The notes under the pieces were generated by a model. The model worked only from the letters and a program-made list of their open reading frames with translations. It ran no database searches and was not told the DNA's origin. The position numbers were made by a program, and so were the translations under genes. Of a DNA stretch of 64,000 nucleotides, positions 57,443 through 64,000 are shown in pieces. How positions within the stretch are numbered: position 1 is the stretch's first letter; each line of letters begins with the position of its first letter. Source of the DNA: Ga0077527 sp945862135 (GTDB lineage Bacteria > Pseudomonadota > Gammaproteobacteria > Burkholderiales > SG8-41). The DNA lies in contig CAXNMF010000001.1 in NCBI GenBank assembly GCA_964203275.1, positions 186,001-250,000 of the forward strand, in the 5' to 3' direction.

Positions 57443-58645
57443 ATGAATAAAAAAATCCTGCGCGACGTCAAAGTCGTCGACATGACCGAAGGCGTGGCCG
57501 GGCCCTATGCCGCCACGCTGCTCGGCGACATGGGTGCGCAGGTGATCAAGATCGAGCGTCAGGATGGCGACTGGCAGCGCAGTGCCGGCAAGGGCGAGCC
57601 CGGGCGTTTCGGCAATCCGCAGTTCATTGCACTCAACCGCAACAAACGCGACATCGGCATTGATCTCGGCACCGCAGGAGGCCGCAGCATCGTCGAACGA
57701 CTGATCAGCAAGGCCGACGTGGTGGTTTCCAATTACCGCGCCGGCGTGATGGCGAAACTGGGTTTTGATTACGCGCGCTGCAAGGCGCTCAATCCCGACA
57801 TCATCTATTGCACGATCTCGGGCTTCGGTCAGGACGGCGCCTACGCGCAGCTGCCCGCCAGCGACACCATTCTGCAGGCAATCAGCGGCGTGATGAGTGT
57901 GGTCGGCGAGCCTGATGGCGAACCGCTGCGCGTGGGTTTTCCGCTGATCGACATGACCGCCGCAAACTCCGCCGTGCAATCCGTATTGCTGGCGCTTTAT
58001 GGGCGGCTCACCGGACAGGGCGGTGCACACATCGACGTCAGCCTGATGGCGGCTGCGGCCTCGCTGATGTGCGGCGGCTTCACCGAATACCTCGCCTCAG
58101 GCCGGCAGCCGCCGCGCCAGGGCAACCAGAACAGTCTTCTTGCACCGGCGGGTGCATTCAAAGTCGCCGGCGGGCGTTACATCACCGTCGCGGTATTGCG
58201 CGATTCACACTGGCAGAAATTCTGCGCGGCACTCGGGCTTGAACAACTGGGCAATGACGCGCGTTTTGCGACCAACGCTGCGCGTGTCGCCCATCGCGCC
58301 GAACTCCACGCCTTGATCACGCCGCTGTTCGAATCCAAACCGTCGGAATACTGGCTGGAAAAACTGCGTGCCGCTGACATCCTCTGCGGCCCGATCAACA
58401 CCGTTGCTGATGTGCTGGCCGACCCCGCGCTGAAAGCCTGCCTGCCGCTGATCGACATCGGCCTGCCCAATGCCGCGCAAGCGCTGGGCACGCCGATTCG
58501 TTACAACGGTGAATTCTTCAGCGCCGAACGGGCTGCGCCTGCGAAGGGTCAGCACACTCGCGAAGTGCTGGCGGAAATCGGTTACAGCGCGAAAGAGATC
58601 GATGGCCTGCTGCGCGACGGCAGCGCGTTTACTGAAGAAGGGTGA
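57443..58645 (+). CDS. CaiB/BaiF family (class III) CoA-transferase
   Basis: A 400-residue CoA-transferase. KVVDMTEGVAGPYAATLLGD begins the fold, IKIERQDGDWQRSAGKGE and FIALNRNKRDIGIDL are the CoA-binding segments, and VGEPDGEPLRVGFPLIDMTA contains the aspartate expected to form the acyl-enzyme intermediate. AADILCGPINTVADVLADP closes the C-terminal domain. These enzymes swap CoA between carboxylic acids such as formate/oxalate, carnitine or succinate/citramalate pairs. The partner acids here cannot be told. Confidence 0.9.
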   Translation: MNKKILRDVKVVDMTEGVAGPYAATLLGDMGAQVIKIERQDGDWQRSAGKGEPGRFGNPQFIALNRNKRDIGIDLGTAGGRSIVERLISKADVVVSNYRAGVMAKLGFDYARCKALNPDIIYCTISGFGQDGAYAQLPASDTILQAISGVMSVVGEPDGEPLRVGFPLIDMTAANSAVQSVLLALYGRLTGQGGAHIDVSLMAAAASLMCGGFTEYLASGRQPPRQGNQNSLLAPAGAFKVAGGRYITVAVLRDSHWQKFCAALGLEQLGNDARFATNAARVAHRAELHALITPLFESKPSEYWLEKLRAADILCGPINTVADVLADPALKACLPLIDIGLPNAAQALGTPIRYNGEFFSAERAAPAKGQHTREVLAEIGYSAKEIDGLLRDGSAFTEEG

Positions 58646-58840
58646 AAAAACAGGGGCAGGCGCTGGATGAGAAAATCGTCAGCTCGACTCAAATCAAAGA
58701 GCGACGTGTTTGTATCTCAATCTCTGGCATTTTCGGCCCGCGCGTCAGTTTTCCGTGCCATGTTCAGACGGACTAAGATTACCTTAGCTGCTGCTCCGCG
58801 CTATCGCGATCGGCCACTGACTTGCAACTTGTGACGATCA

Positions 58841-58870
58841 TTGATCCATTGCGAGCAGTACGAATATACT
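58841..58870 (+). promoter_or_regulatory. Candidate sigma-70 promoter of the outer-membrane protein/alkylsulfatase genes
   Basis: TTGATC (58841-58846) and TATACT (58865-58870) are separated by 18 bases, close to consensus, and lie 45 bases before the ATG at 58915. The 269-base gap holds nothing else recognisable. Confidence 0.55.
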
Positions 58871-58914
58871 GCCAACGCTGAACGTGTCCTATGCAGCAAG
58901 GAGAAAACCTGGTC

Positions 58915-59724
58915 ATGAATGCCCCCAATTCCCGATTAGTGGCGAGGATTTTGACTCTGGCGCTTGCGTGCATTTCGTATCAGGCGCTTGCGCAGGATGC
59001 GGAGGAACTTGCGAAGAAACTCTCCAATCCTGTCGCGAGCCTGATCAGCGTTCCGATCCAGTACAACTACGATAAGGATATCGGCACAGCCAATGGTCAC
59101 AAATCCTTCATCAACGTTCAGCCGGTAATCCCGCTTTCGCTCAACGACGACTGGAATGTAATCTCCCGGACGATCCTGCCGGTCGTAGATCAGAACAACA
59201 TTGCGGGCCCGTCCGGAAATCAGTCCGGTATAGGCGATATCCTGCAAAGCGTGTTCTTTTCGCCCAAAAAGCCGACGTCCGGTGGACTGATTTGGGGCGC
59301 GGGTCCCGTATTCCTTCTGCCGACTGCGAGCGATTCCCGACTTGGCGGCGAGAAGTGGGGGCTCGGGCCCACCGGTGTCGCGCTGAAGCAGAACGGCCCA
59401 TGGACCATTGGGGCGCTCGGCAATCATGTCTGGTCAGTTGGAGGTGACAGCAATCGCGCCGACATCAGTTCGACGTTTCTCCAGCCGTTCCTCAGCTACA
59501 CCACCAAGTCCGCACTTTCTTTCAGTTTGAATACCGAATCGACCTACGATTGGAAGTCTGAGCAATGGTCGGTGCCGATCCACTTGTCGGTTGCCCAACT
59601 GACAAAAGTTGGAAATCAACGGGTGCAGTTCGGTGTAGGCGCGCGTTATTGGGCCGATGCGCCCGCCAGTGGCCCGAGCGGCTGGGGCCTTCGCGCGACT
59701 CTCACATTGCTCTTTCCGAAGTGA
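58915..59724 (+). CDS. Putative outer-membrane beta-barrel protein
   Basis: A 269-residue protein; the ATG at 58915 has AAGGAGA ten bases upstream, so the ATG at 58891 is rejected. A signal peptide is evident (ARILTLALACISYQALAQ). The mature protein alternates polar and hydrophobic residues with many aromatic ends (FINVQPVIPLSLNDDWNVIS, FLQPFLSYTTKSALSFSLN) and finishes LRATLTLLFPK. This looks like a small transporter-type barrel similar to those in aromatic degradation loci. It precedes the alkylsulfatase by 80 bases and may admit its substrate. Confidence 0.65.
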   Translation: MNAPNSRLVARILTLALACISYQALAQDAEELAKKLSNPVASLISVPIQYNYDKDIGTANGHKSFINVQPVIPLSLNDDWNVISRTILPVVDQNNIAGPSGNQSGIGDILQSVFFSPKKPTSGGLIWGAGPVFLLPTASDSRLGGEKWGLGPTGVALKQNGPWTIGALGNHVWSVGGDSNRADISSTFLQPFLSYTTKSALSFSLNTESTYDWKSEQWSVPIHLSVAQLTKVGNQRVQFGVGARYWADAPASGPSGWGLRATLTLLFPK

Positions 59725-59804
59725 ACACGGTGCTGAACAAGATACTGACAAAACAAAACTTTAAAACACAGGTTATTCAACAAAAGCATCGAAAGGATTC
59801 AACG

Positions 59805-61781
59805 ATGAAAACAAGAGTTACTGGTTTATCTGCGCTGCTGATCGGCATGTCGCTGTCCGGTCTCGCGTTAGCCCAATCGGCACCGGCGACTTCCAAGCCC
59901 GCCACCGCGGCAACCAAAGCTGCGAATGAGGCGGTGCTGAAGGCGCTGCCGTTCAGTGACAAGGTAGATTTCGCCAACGCGCAGCGTGGGTTCATCGCCA
60001 AGCCCGACACGCTGACCATAAAGAATGCCAAGGGCGATGTGGTCTGGGACCTCGAGGCCTACAAGAAATACATCAGCACCGATAAACCGGCGCCGGACAC
60101 CGTCAACCCGAGCCTGTGGCGCAATGCCCAGTTGAACATGCAGTACGGCCTGTTCAAGGTCACTGAAAAAATTTATCAGGTTCGCGGTTACGACATCACC
60201 AATATCACTTTCATCCAGGGCAAGACCGGCTGGATCGTATTTGACCCGCTACTCTCCGCCGAAACTTCCAAAGCCGCTTTTGATCTGGTGACGCAGCATC
60301 TCGGCAAGAAGCCGATTGTCGCCGTGGTCTACAGCCATTCGCATGTGGATCACTACGGTGGTGTGCGCGGCATCATTGACGAAAAGGATGTCAAGGCGAA
60401 GAAAGTGAAAATCATCGCCCCGGAGCACTTCTCCGAGCACGCGATCAGCGAGAACGTCATTGCCGGCAACGTGATGAGCCGCCGCGCGATTTACATGTAC
60501 GGTGCGATGCTGCCGCGCAATGCGCAGGGCGGCGTCAACGGCGGCCTCGGCCAGACCACCTCGACGGGCACGGCAACGCTGATCCTGCCGACCGACATCA
60601 TCAAAAAGACCGGTCAGGAAATGACCGTTGACGGTGTGAAAATGGTGTTCCAGATGACCCCGGGTACCGAAGCGCCGGCGGAAATGAACACTTACTTCCC
60701 CGAACTGAAAGCGCTGTGGACCGCAGAGAATGCGACCAACACCATGCACAACATCCTCACGCTGCGCGGCGCGCAGGTGCGTGATGCGCTGAAGTGGGCC
60801 GGATATCTGAACGAAACCATCGCGCTTTACGGCGACAAGGCCGAGGTCAAGTTTCAGAGCCACCACTGGCCGATGTGGGACAACGCAAAAATCGTTGAAT
60901 ACATCAAAAAGCAGCGTGATCTCTACAAGTACATCCACGACCAGTCAGTCAACCTGATGAACAAGGGTTACACCGGCGCCGAGATTGCCGAGATGATCAA
61001 GCTGCCGCCGGAACTGGACCAGCAGTGGTACAACCGCGGCTACTACGGCACGCTGCGCCACAACTCGCGTGCGGTGTATCAGCGCTATATGGGCTGGTAT
61101 GACGGCAACCCTTCCAGCCTCGACAACCTGCCGCCGGAAACGGCTTCGAAGAAATATGTCGAGTACATGGGCGGCGAAGCCGAGATCATCAAAAAATCCC
61201 GCGCCGATTTCGACAAGGGTGAATATCGCTGGGTTGCCGAAGCGATGAAACATGTGGTCTTCGCCAACCCCGGCAATGCCGATGCAAAAAACCTGCTTGC
61301 AGATACCTACGAACAGCTCGGTTACCAGGCCGAATCCGGCCCGTGGCGTTCGGTGTACCTGCAGGGCGCATTTGAACTGCGCAACGGCGTACCCAAGGCC
61401 GGTGGCATCAACGCCGCCAGCCCGGACACCATCAAGGCAATGCCGCCGGAAATGCTCTTTGATTACCTCGCGGTGCGCCTCAACGGCCCCAAAGCCGCTG
61501 GCAAAAAAATCAGCATGAACATCGACTTCACCGATCTGAAAAAACAGTACGGCCTTGCTGTTGAAAACGCCGTGCTCAACCACGGCAAGCCGCTGGCCAA
61601 ACCTGACGTCAAATTGACCATGACCAAGGCCACGCTCGACGCCATCCAGCTCAAGGAAACCACGCTTGAAGCCGCGATCACCAAGGGCGACCTGAAGATC
61701 GACGGCAAACGCGAAGCCTTCAGCGAGTTCATGGGCCTGATGGACAGCTTCCCGTTCTGGTTCAACGTCGTTACGCCGTAA
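59805..61781 (+). CDS. SdsA-type alkylsulfatase (metallo-beta-lactamase fold)
   Basis: A 658-residue exported enzyme from the ATG at 59805 (AAAGGA upstream); the open frame before it is antisense to nothing useful and is ignored. The signal peptide is LIGMSLSGLALAQ. The zinc motif HxHxDH is in VVYSHSHVDHYGGVRG near residue 180, and the later LWTAENATNTMHNILTLRG, a family hallmark, supplies further ligands. A dimerisation domain and a C-terminal SCP2-like domain (LDAIQLKETTLEAAITKG) follow. It should hydrolyse primary alkyl sulfates such as dodecyl sulfate outside the cytoplasm. Confidence 0.92.
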   Translation: MKTRVTGLSALLIGMSLSGLALAQSAPATSKPATAATKAANEAVLKALPFSDKVDFANAQRGFIAKPDTLTIKNAKGDVVWDLEAYKKYISTDKPAPDTVNPSLWRNAQLNMQYGLFKVTEKIYQVRGYDITNITFIQGKTGWIVFDPLLSAETSKAAFDLVTQHLGKKPIVAVVYSHSHVDHYGGVRGIIDEKDVKAKKVKIIAPEHFSEHAISENVIAGNVMSRRAIYMYGAMLPRNAQGGVNGGLGQTTSTGTATLILPTDIIKKTGQEMTVDGVKMVFQMTPGTEAPAEMNTYFPELKALWTAENATNTMHNILTLRGAQVRDALKWAGYLNETIALYGDKAEVKFQSHHWPMWDNAKIVEYIKKQRDLYKYIHDQSVNLMNKGYTGAEIAEMIKLPPELDQQWYNRGYYGTLRHNSRAVYQRYMGWYDGNPSSLDNLPPETASKKYVEYMGGEAEIIKKSRADFDKGEYRWVAEAMKHVVFANPGNADAKNLLADTYEQLGYQAESGPWRSVYLQGAFELRNGVPKAGGINAASPDTIKAMPPEMLFDYLAVRLNGPKAAGKKISMNIDFTDLKKQYGLAVENAVLNHGKPLAKPDVKLTMTKATLDAIQLKETTLEAAITKGDLKIDGKREAFSEFMGLMDSFPFWFNVVTP

Positions 61782-62359
61782 TGTTGCCCAGAACCTTCAG
61801 CCCGCGCCGTCTCGCCGCAGCACAGTGCCTGCTCTGGGCACTGGCTGCAGCGCCGGCCGGCGCCTGTGGTTATCACGGCCTGATCGGTGACTCGTTTTCC
61901 GCGAGTTATCCGGGCTCGATCGATGTGGCGATTGCATTGCGCAGCGCGCTCGACCGCAATCAACTGAAAGCGGCCCCTGCGGTGCCGCCGCTGCTGGGCC
62001 TCACGCGCAGTACGCGCTGGCTTGAAAACTTCGGTCGCTGGGCCGGACAGCACGCCGCTACGGCTCCGGATTTTGCGGTGCTGCTGGTGGAGCCGGGCTT
62101 GTGGACGCGTTATCGCAAGCAGGGCAGCGGCCTGGCGATGGAGCCGCATGTGGCGACGCCGGCGATGGGCGACATCGTGCTGATCACCGGCGAACCGGCG
62201 CTGCAGGCGTTGGTGGAACGGCGGCTGACGCTGGCCGACGCCATAAGAACCGGCGTCGTACGTTTCGAGGGTGCGCCAGAAGGTGTGAAGCGCTTGCAGC
62301 AAACACTGACCGCTGCGTTCAGTTCAGAAACCTCGCGCCCGGTTACCGCATCCCGTTGA
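61781..62359 (+). CDS. Exported protein of unknown function coupled to the alkylsulfatase
   Basis: A 192-residue protein whose ATG overlaps the alkylsulfatase stop by one base (TAATG). A signal peptide is likely (CLLWALAAAPAGACGYHG). The C-terminal part (DIVLITGEPALQALVERRLT then LADAIRTGVVRFEGAPEGV) resembles the SCP2-like strand-helix pattern that also ends alkylsulfatases. It could be a partner that binds the released alcohol or the enzyme, but no family is firmly recognised. The tight overlap implies co-expression. Confidence 0.55.
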   Translation: MLPRTFSPRRLAAAQCLLWALAAAPAGACGYHGLIGDSFSASYPGSIDVAIALRSALDRNQLKAAPAVPPLLGLTRSTRWLENFGRWAGQHAATAPDFAVLLVEPGLWTRYRKQGSGLAMEPHVATPAMGDIVLITGEPALQALVERRLTLADAIRTGVVRFEGAPEGVKRLQQTLTAAFSSETSRPVTASR

Positions 62360-62441
62360 TTTAAAAATTATTCCGGCGGGCCTTCGAAGGCGAGGTGCCG
62401 CAGCCGATTGTTGGAATCTGATTTCCGTGAAGCCTGCGTGA

Positions 62442-63146
62442 TCAACTGCCGGCCGTAAACCCGAACTCGAATCCTTCCCCCAGCGCCCGTTGCCAGATCG
62501 CGCGATCCTTCGTGACGGTCAGAAACCAGCTCTCGGCATGGCCAACCGGACCGTTCAGCGGCTTTGGCGTCAGCACCGCCACAGCGCTGCCATGCTGCGG
62601 ATCGCGCACCGATTCATAAACAATGGCTTCGATGTCCTGCGTGCGCGCCTTGCGTGCCAGCGCCTGAGTTTCCACATAACTGTCTGGATTCATCCAGGCC
62701 TTGCGCTGGCGCGACAGTGGCGGCTTGCGCAGATTGATCGCGCTGCGGGTTTTGAGGTCGGCCGCGAACAGGCTCATCGGTTTGGCGACGAGTTGATCGA
62801 GACCTTCGCTGTCCTGCACGAAGCGCCAGCGCCAGTAACCGATTTCCGCACAGGCCGTACGCGGTTCAAGTGCGCCGTAGAACACGCCGGGGTCCTGCGG
62901 CGCGCGGAAACGGCTACCGGGCGGCGGCGGGGTGTAACGGAAGGGCGTAAAAATCAGCCAGTGTTTGTCGCGCGCTTCTTCCGGCACCGGCGGCTTGCTG
63001 GTTTCGAGTATGTTTTCAAGAATGGCCTGATCGGTGAGGCTGTTGTCGACCAGCCGCATCGTCGACACCTTGTGCTGCGCTTCGACGGCGCGCCACAGGC
63101 GGGCGCGGAGGGCTTCAGTCTTAAACGCGGGCGCGGGCGGCATCAA
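62442..63146 (-). CDS. RES-domain toxin
   Basis: A 234-residue RES protein. The RES core is visible as LWRAVEAQHKVSTMRLVDN (Arg), FTPFRYTPPPPGSRFR (second Arg and Tyr), GVFYGALEPRTACAEIGYW (Tyr and catalytic Glu), and the later IVYESVRDPQHG (Ser). RES toxins degrade or ADP-ribosylate using NAD and deplete it in the cell. The start overlaps the antitoxin stop by 26 bases. It is somewhat longer than minimal RES toxins. Fold and residue pattern fit the RES-Xre family. Confidence 0.88.
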   Translation of the reverse strand: MMPPAPAFKTEALRARLWRAVEAQHKVSTMRLVDNSLTDQAILENILETSKPPVPEEARDKHWLIFTPFRYTPPPPGSRFRAPQDPGVFYGALEPRTACAEIGYWRWRFVQDSEGLDQLVAKPMSLFAADLKTRSAINLRKPPLSRQRKAWMNPDSYVETQALARKARTQDIEAIVYESVRDPQHGSAVAVLTPKPLNGPVGHAESWFLTVTKDRAIWQRALGEGFEFGFTAGS

Positions 63147-63504
63147 GATAATCGACCACGCGCACCAGTCCCATCGCGGAGGTGATCAACGCCACCGGCT
63201 TTTCACCGTTGAGGCCGCGATTGCGGCTGTTGAGCCAGGCGCGTGCTTCATCGAGGCTGTTCACGGTGATTGAATCCAGCGCGCGGTACAGGCGCACGAA
63301 CAGCGCAGCCAGTTCCCATTCCTTGCGGTTCTCGTCGAGCAGGTAACTGCCCTTGGCCATGCGGCTGACCTGCGGTGCGCTGATGCCCAGCAGCCGGGCG
63401 AGTACCGCTTGCCGGATATCCAGCAGTTCAGCGGCTTTCAGCGTGGCGCCGGTCAGCACGCGGCGGCGTTCGGCTGCGGGGTTTGCAGCGGGAGCGGTTT
63501 TCAT
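63121..63504 (-). CDS. Xre/MbcA/ParS-family antitoxin (DUF2384)
   Basis: A 127-residue antitoxin. The N-terminal helix-turn-helix is AELLDIRQAVLARLLGISAP followed by QVSRMAKGSYLL, and the C-terminal toxin-binding DUF2384 part is LFVRLYRALDSI and DEARAWLNSRNRGLNGEKP. It neutralises the RES toxin by covering its active site and represses the operon. Antitoxin-first order with a 26-base overlap is standard. GGAGGC precedes the ATG. A candidate operator lies just upstream. Confidence 0.88.
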   Translation of the reverse strand: MKTAPAANPAAERRRVLTGATLKAAELLDIRQAVLARLLGISAPQVSRMAKGSYLLDENRKEWELAALFVRLYRALDSITVNSLDEARAWLNSRNRGLNGEKPVALITSAMGLVRVVDYLDAARARV

Positions 63505-63527
63505 GGCGCCTCCAGCAGGGGACAGGA

Positions 63528-63575
63528 ATTTCTATTGAAAGAAGTATAACTTTAAATTCATATAGAAATCAACCG
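63528..63575 (-). promoter_or_regulatory. Promoter and inverted-repeat operator of the RES-Xre pair
   Basis: On the minus strand, TTGATT (about 63572-63567) and TATACT (63548-63543) are 18 bases apart. The perfect inverted repeat ATTTCTAT (63528-63535) / ATAGAAAT (63562-63569) spans this promoter, so a bound antitoxin dimer could block it. The remaining bases to 63800 hold only an AT-rich box near 63593. Confidence 0.5.
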
Positions 63576-63592
63576 GGGGAAGACATAAATAA

Positions 63593-63613
63593 TTAATAAA
63601 ATCAATTACTTAC
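63593..63613 (+). repeat. AT-rich intergenic box, copy E (degenerate)
   Basis: TTAATAAAATCAATTACTTAC is a looser match to the boxes at 5511, 9806 and 55411. It lies between the RES-Xre promoter and the thioesterase gene. Confidence 0.3.
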
Positions 63614-63800
63614 AGACACCGCATCAGTGAATATACAGGCCACAAGGCTGCGCCAGTTCATAAGCCAGTCAGCCGCAGCCCAAGATGGGCGAGGATCAGA
63701 CGTATTTTTTTTCAGCGGGAAATCAGCAGTGAAGGCGAAGCAGGAGCAGCGAATTAAGAACAGCGCGAGGTGAATGCCGCGCATTCCCGCAGCCATTGGA

Positions 63801-64000
63801 TCAGGACTTGCGTCCGCTCCCAACCATGTACTGCAGCGTACTGCTCGCAGTGGCCACCAGTTTGCCTGATGCGTCGTGCACTTCGGCGTCGCAGAACGCG
63901 AGCTTTGTGGTCGAGTGACGGCAGCGGGCGGTACAGCGGAGCGACCCTTTTCCGGCGCGCATGAAGTTGATCTTCATCTCGATAGTCGCGAGGCGCGCAT
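63801..64000 (-). CDS. PaaI/4HBT hotdog-fold thioesterase, C-terminal part (5' end outside window)
   Basis: The minus-strand frame is open from the window edge to a TGA at 63801. It reads ARLATIEMKINFMRAGKGSL, then RCTARCRHSTTKLAFCDAEV and HDASGKLVATASSTLQYMVG. This is the second half of a hotdog-fold acyl-CoA thioesterase of the PaaI type: the EMKINFMR strand followed by CDAEVxDxxGKLVAxA is the family pattern. The N-terminal part with the catalytic residues is outside the window. It would hydrolyse an acyl-CoA in the cytoplasm. Confidence 0.85.
   Translation of the reverse strand, partial: ARLATIEMKINFMRAGKGSLRCTARCRHSTTKLAFCDAEVHDASGKLVATASSTLQYMVGSGRKS

Noticed and set aside
63602..63823. 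Minus-strand ORF of 73 residues before the thioesterase end
   Set aside because: It overlaps the thioesterase 3' end in another frame and has no motif or ribosome site.
1..64000. tRNA or rRNA genes
   Set aside because: The gaps are short, and no cloverleaf-like or rRNA-like sequence was noticed; a covariance scan was not possible here.

Overview
This is a GC-rich stretch of chromosome that looks betaproteobacterial and probably Burkholderiales-like. The reasons are a tkt-gapA-pgk-pyk-fba cluster, a purE-purK-purC-sua5 cluster, and seven periplasmic Bug (TctC-type) solute receptors. No rRNA, tRNA, CRISPR array, prophage or complete insertion sequence was seen. Coding density is high and no gap without a gene exceeds about 300 bases.

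Layout. (1) 1-5495, plus strand: the 3' end of transketolase, then gapA, pgk (frameshifted as read), pyk and a class I fba. (2) 5556-10418: a CobW GTPase, a ParE-type toxin-antitoxin pair, a 5'-truncated RHS gene with an AT-rich variable tail and an overlapping lipoprotein gene (possible immunity), a REP-associated transposase remnant and a small exported ORF. (3) 10534-21941, plus: a catabolic run of amidohydrolase, cupin with histone-H1-like tails, aconitase X (two subunits), Bug receptor, acyl-CoA dehydrogenase, two paralogous carboxyltransferases with a Bug receptor between them, and an enolase-superfamily enzyme. (4) 22012-25372, plus: an MliC-like lipoprotein, an LpxR-like lipid A deacylase, a DUF3565 protein, a GNAT pseudogene and an exported amidohydrolase. 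(5) 30602 down to 25373, minus: 2-hydroxyacid dehydrogenase, two Bug receptors, a frameshifted crotonase, a small membrane protein and a frameshifted EamA transporter. (6) 30702-32326, plus: dapE and a yeast-type cytosine deaminase. (7) 51037 down to 32323, minus: a long run with Bug receptors, SDR, two MmgE/PrpD proteins, SMP-30, acyl-CoA dehydrogenase, an ADP-forming CoA ligase, a redoxin, a PEP-mutase/isocitrate-lyase-type lyase, gamma-glutamyltranspeptidase, leuC/leuD-type dehydratase, corA and a flavoprotein. (8) 51332-58645, plus: purE, purK, purC, a double-length dCTP deaminase, sua5, a 2-hydroxyacid dehydrogenase and a CaiB/BaiF CoA-transferase. (9) 58915-64000: an outer-membrane protein, a SdsA-type alkylsulfatase with a small partner gene, a RES-Xre toxin-antitoxin pair and the end of a thioesterase gene.

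Most notable observation: the redoxin gene at 42819-43337 (minus) has an in-frame TGA exactly where the first cysteine of its CxxC motif belongs, giving W-[TGA]-R-Y-C. It has a good upstream ribosome binding site with a GTG start and a hairpin directly after the TGA that fits the bacterial SECIS pattern. It is a strong candidate selenoprotein that ordinary gene calling would cut to its C-terminal two thirds.

Other notable points: four copies of an inverted repeat built from 9-bp CACAGAG units, in which the two arms of each copy carry the same number of units; an apparent split of the usual glycolysis-purine gene block by about 46 kb of accessory catabolic genes; and at least three genes with single-base frameshifts (pgk, crotonase, EamA), which may be assembly errors or real decay.
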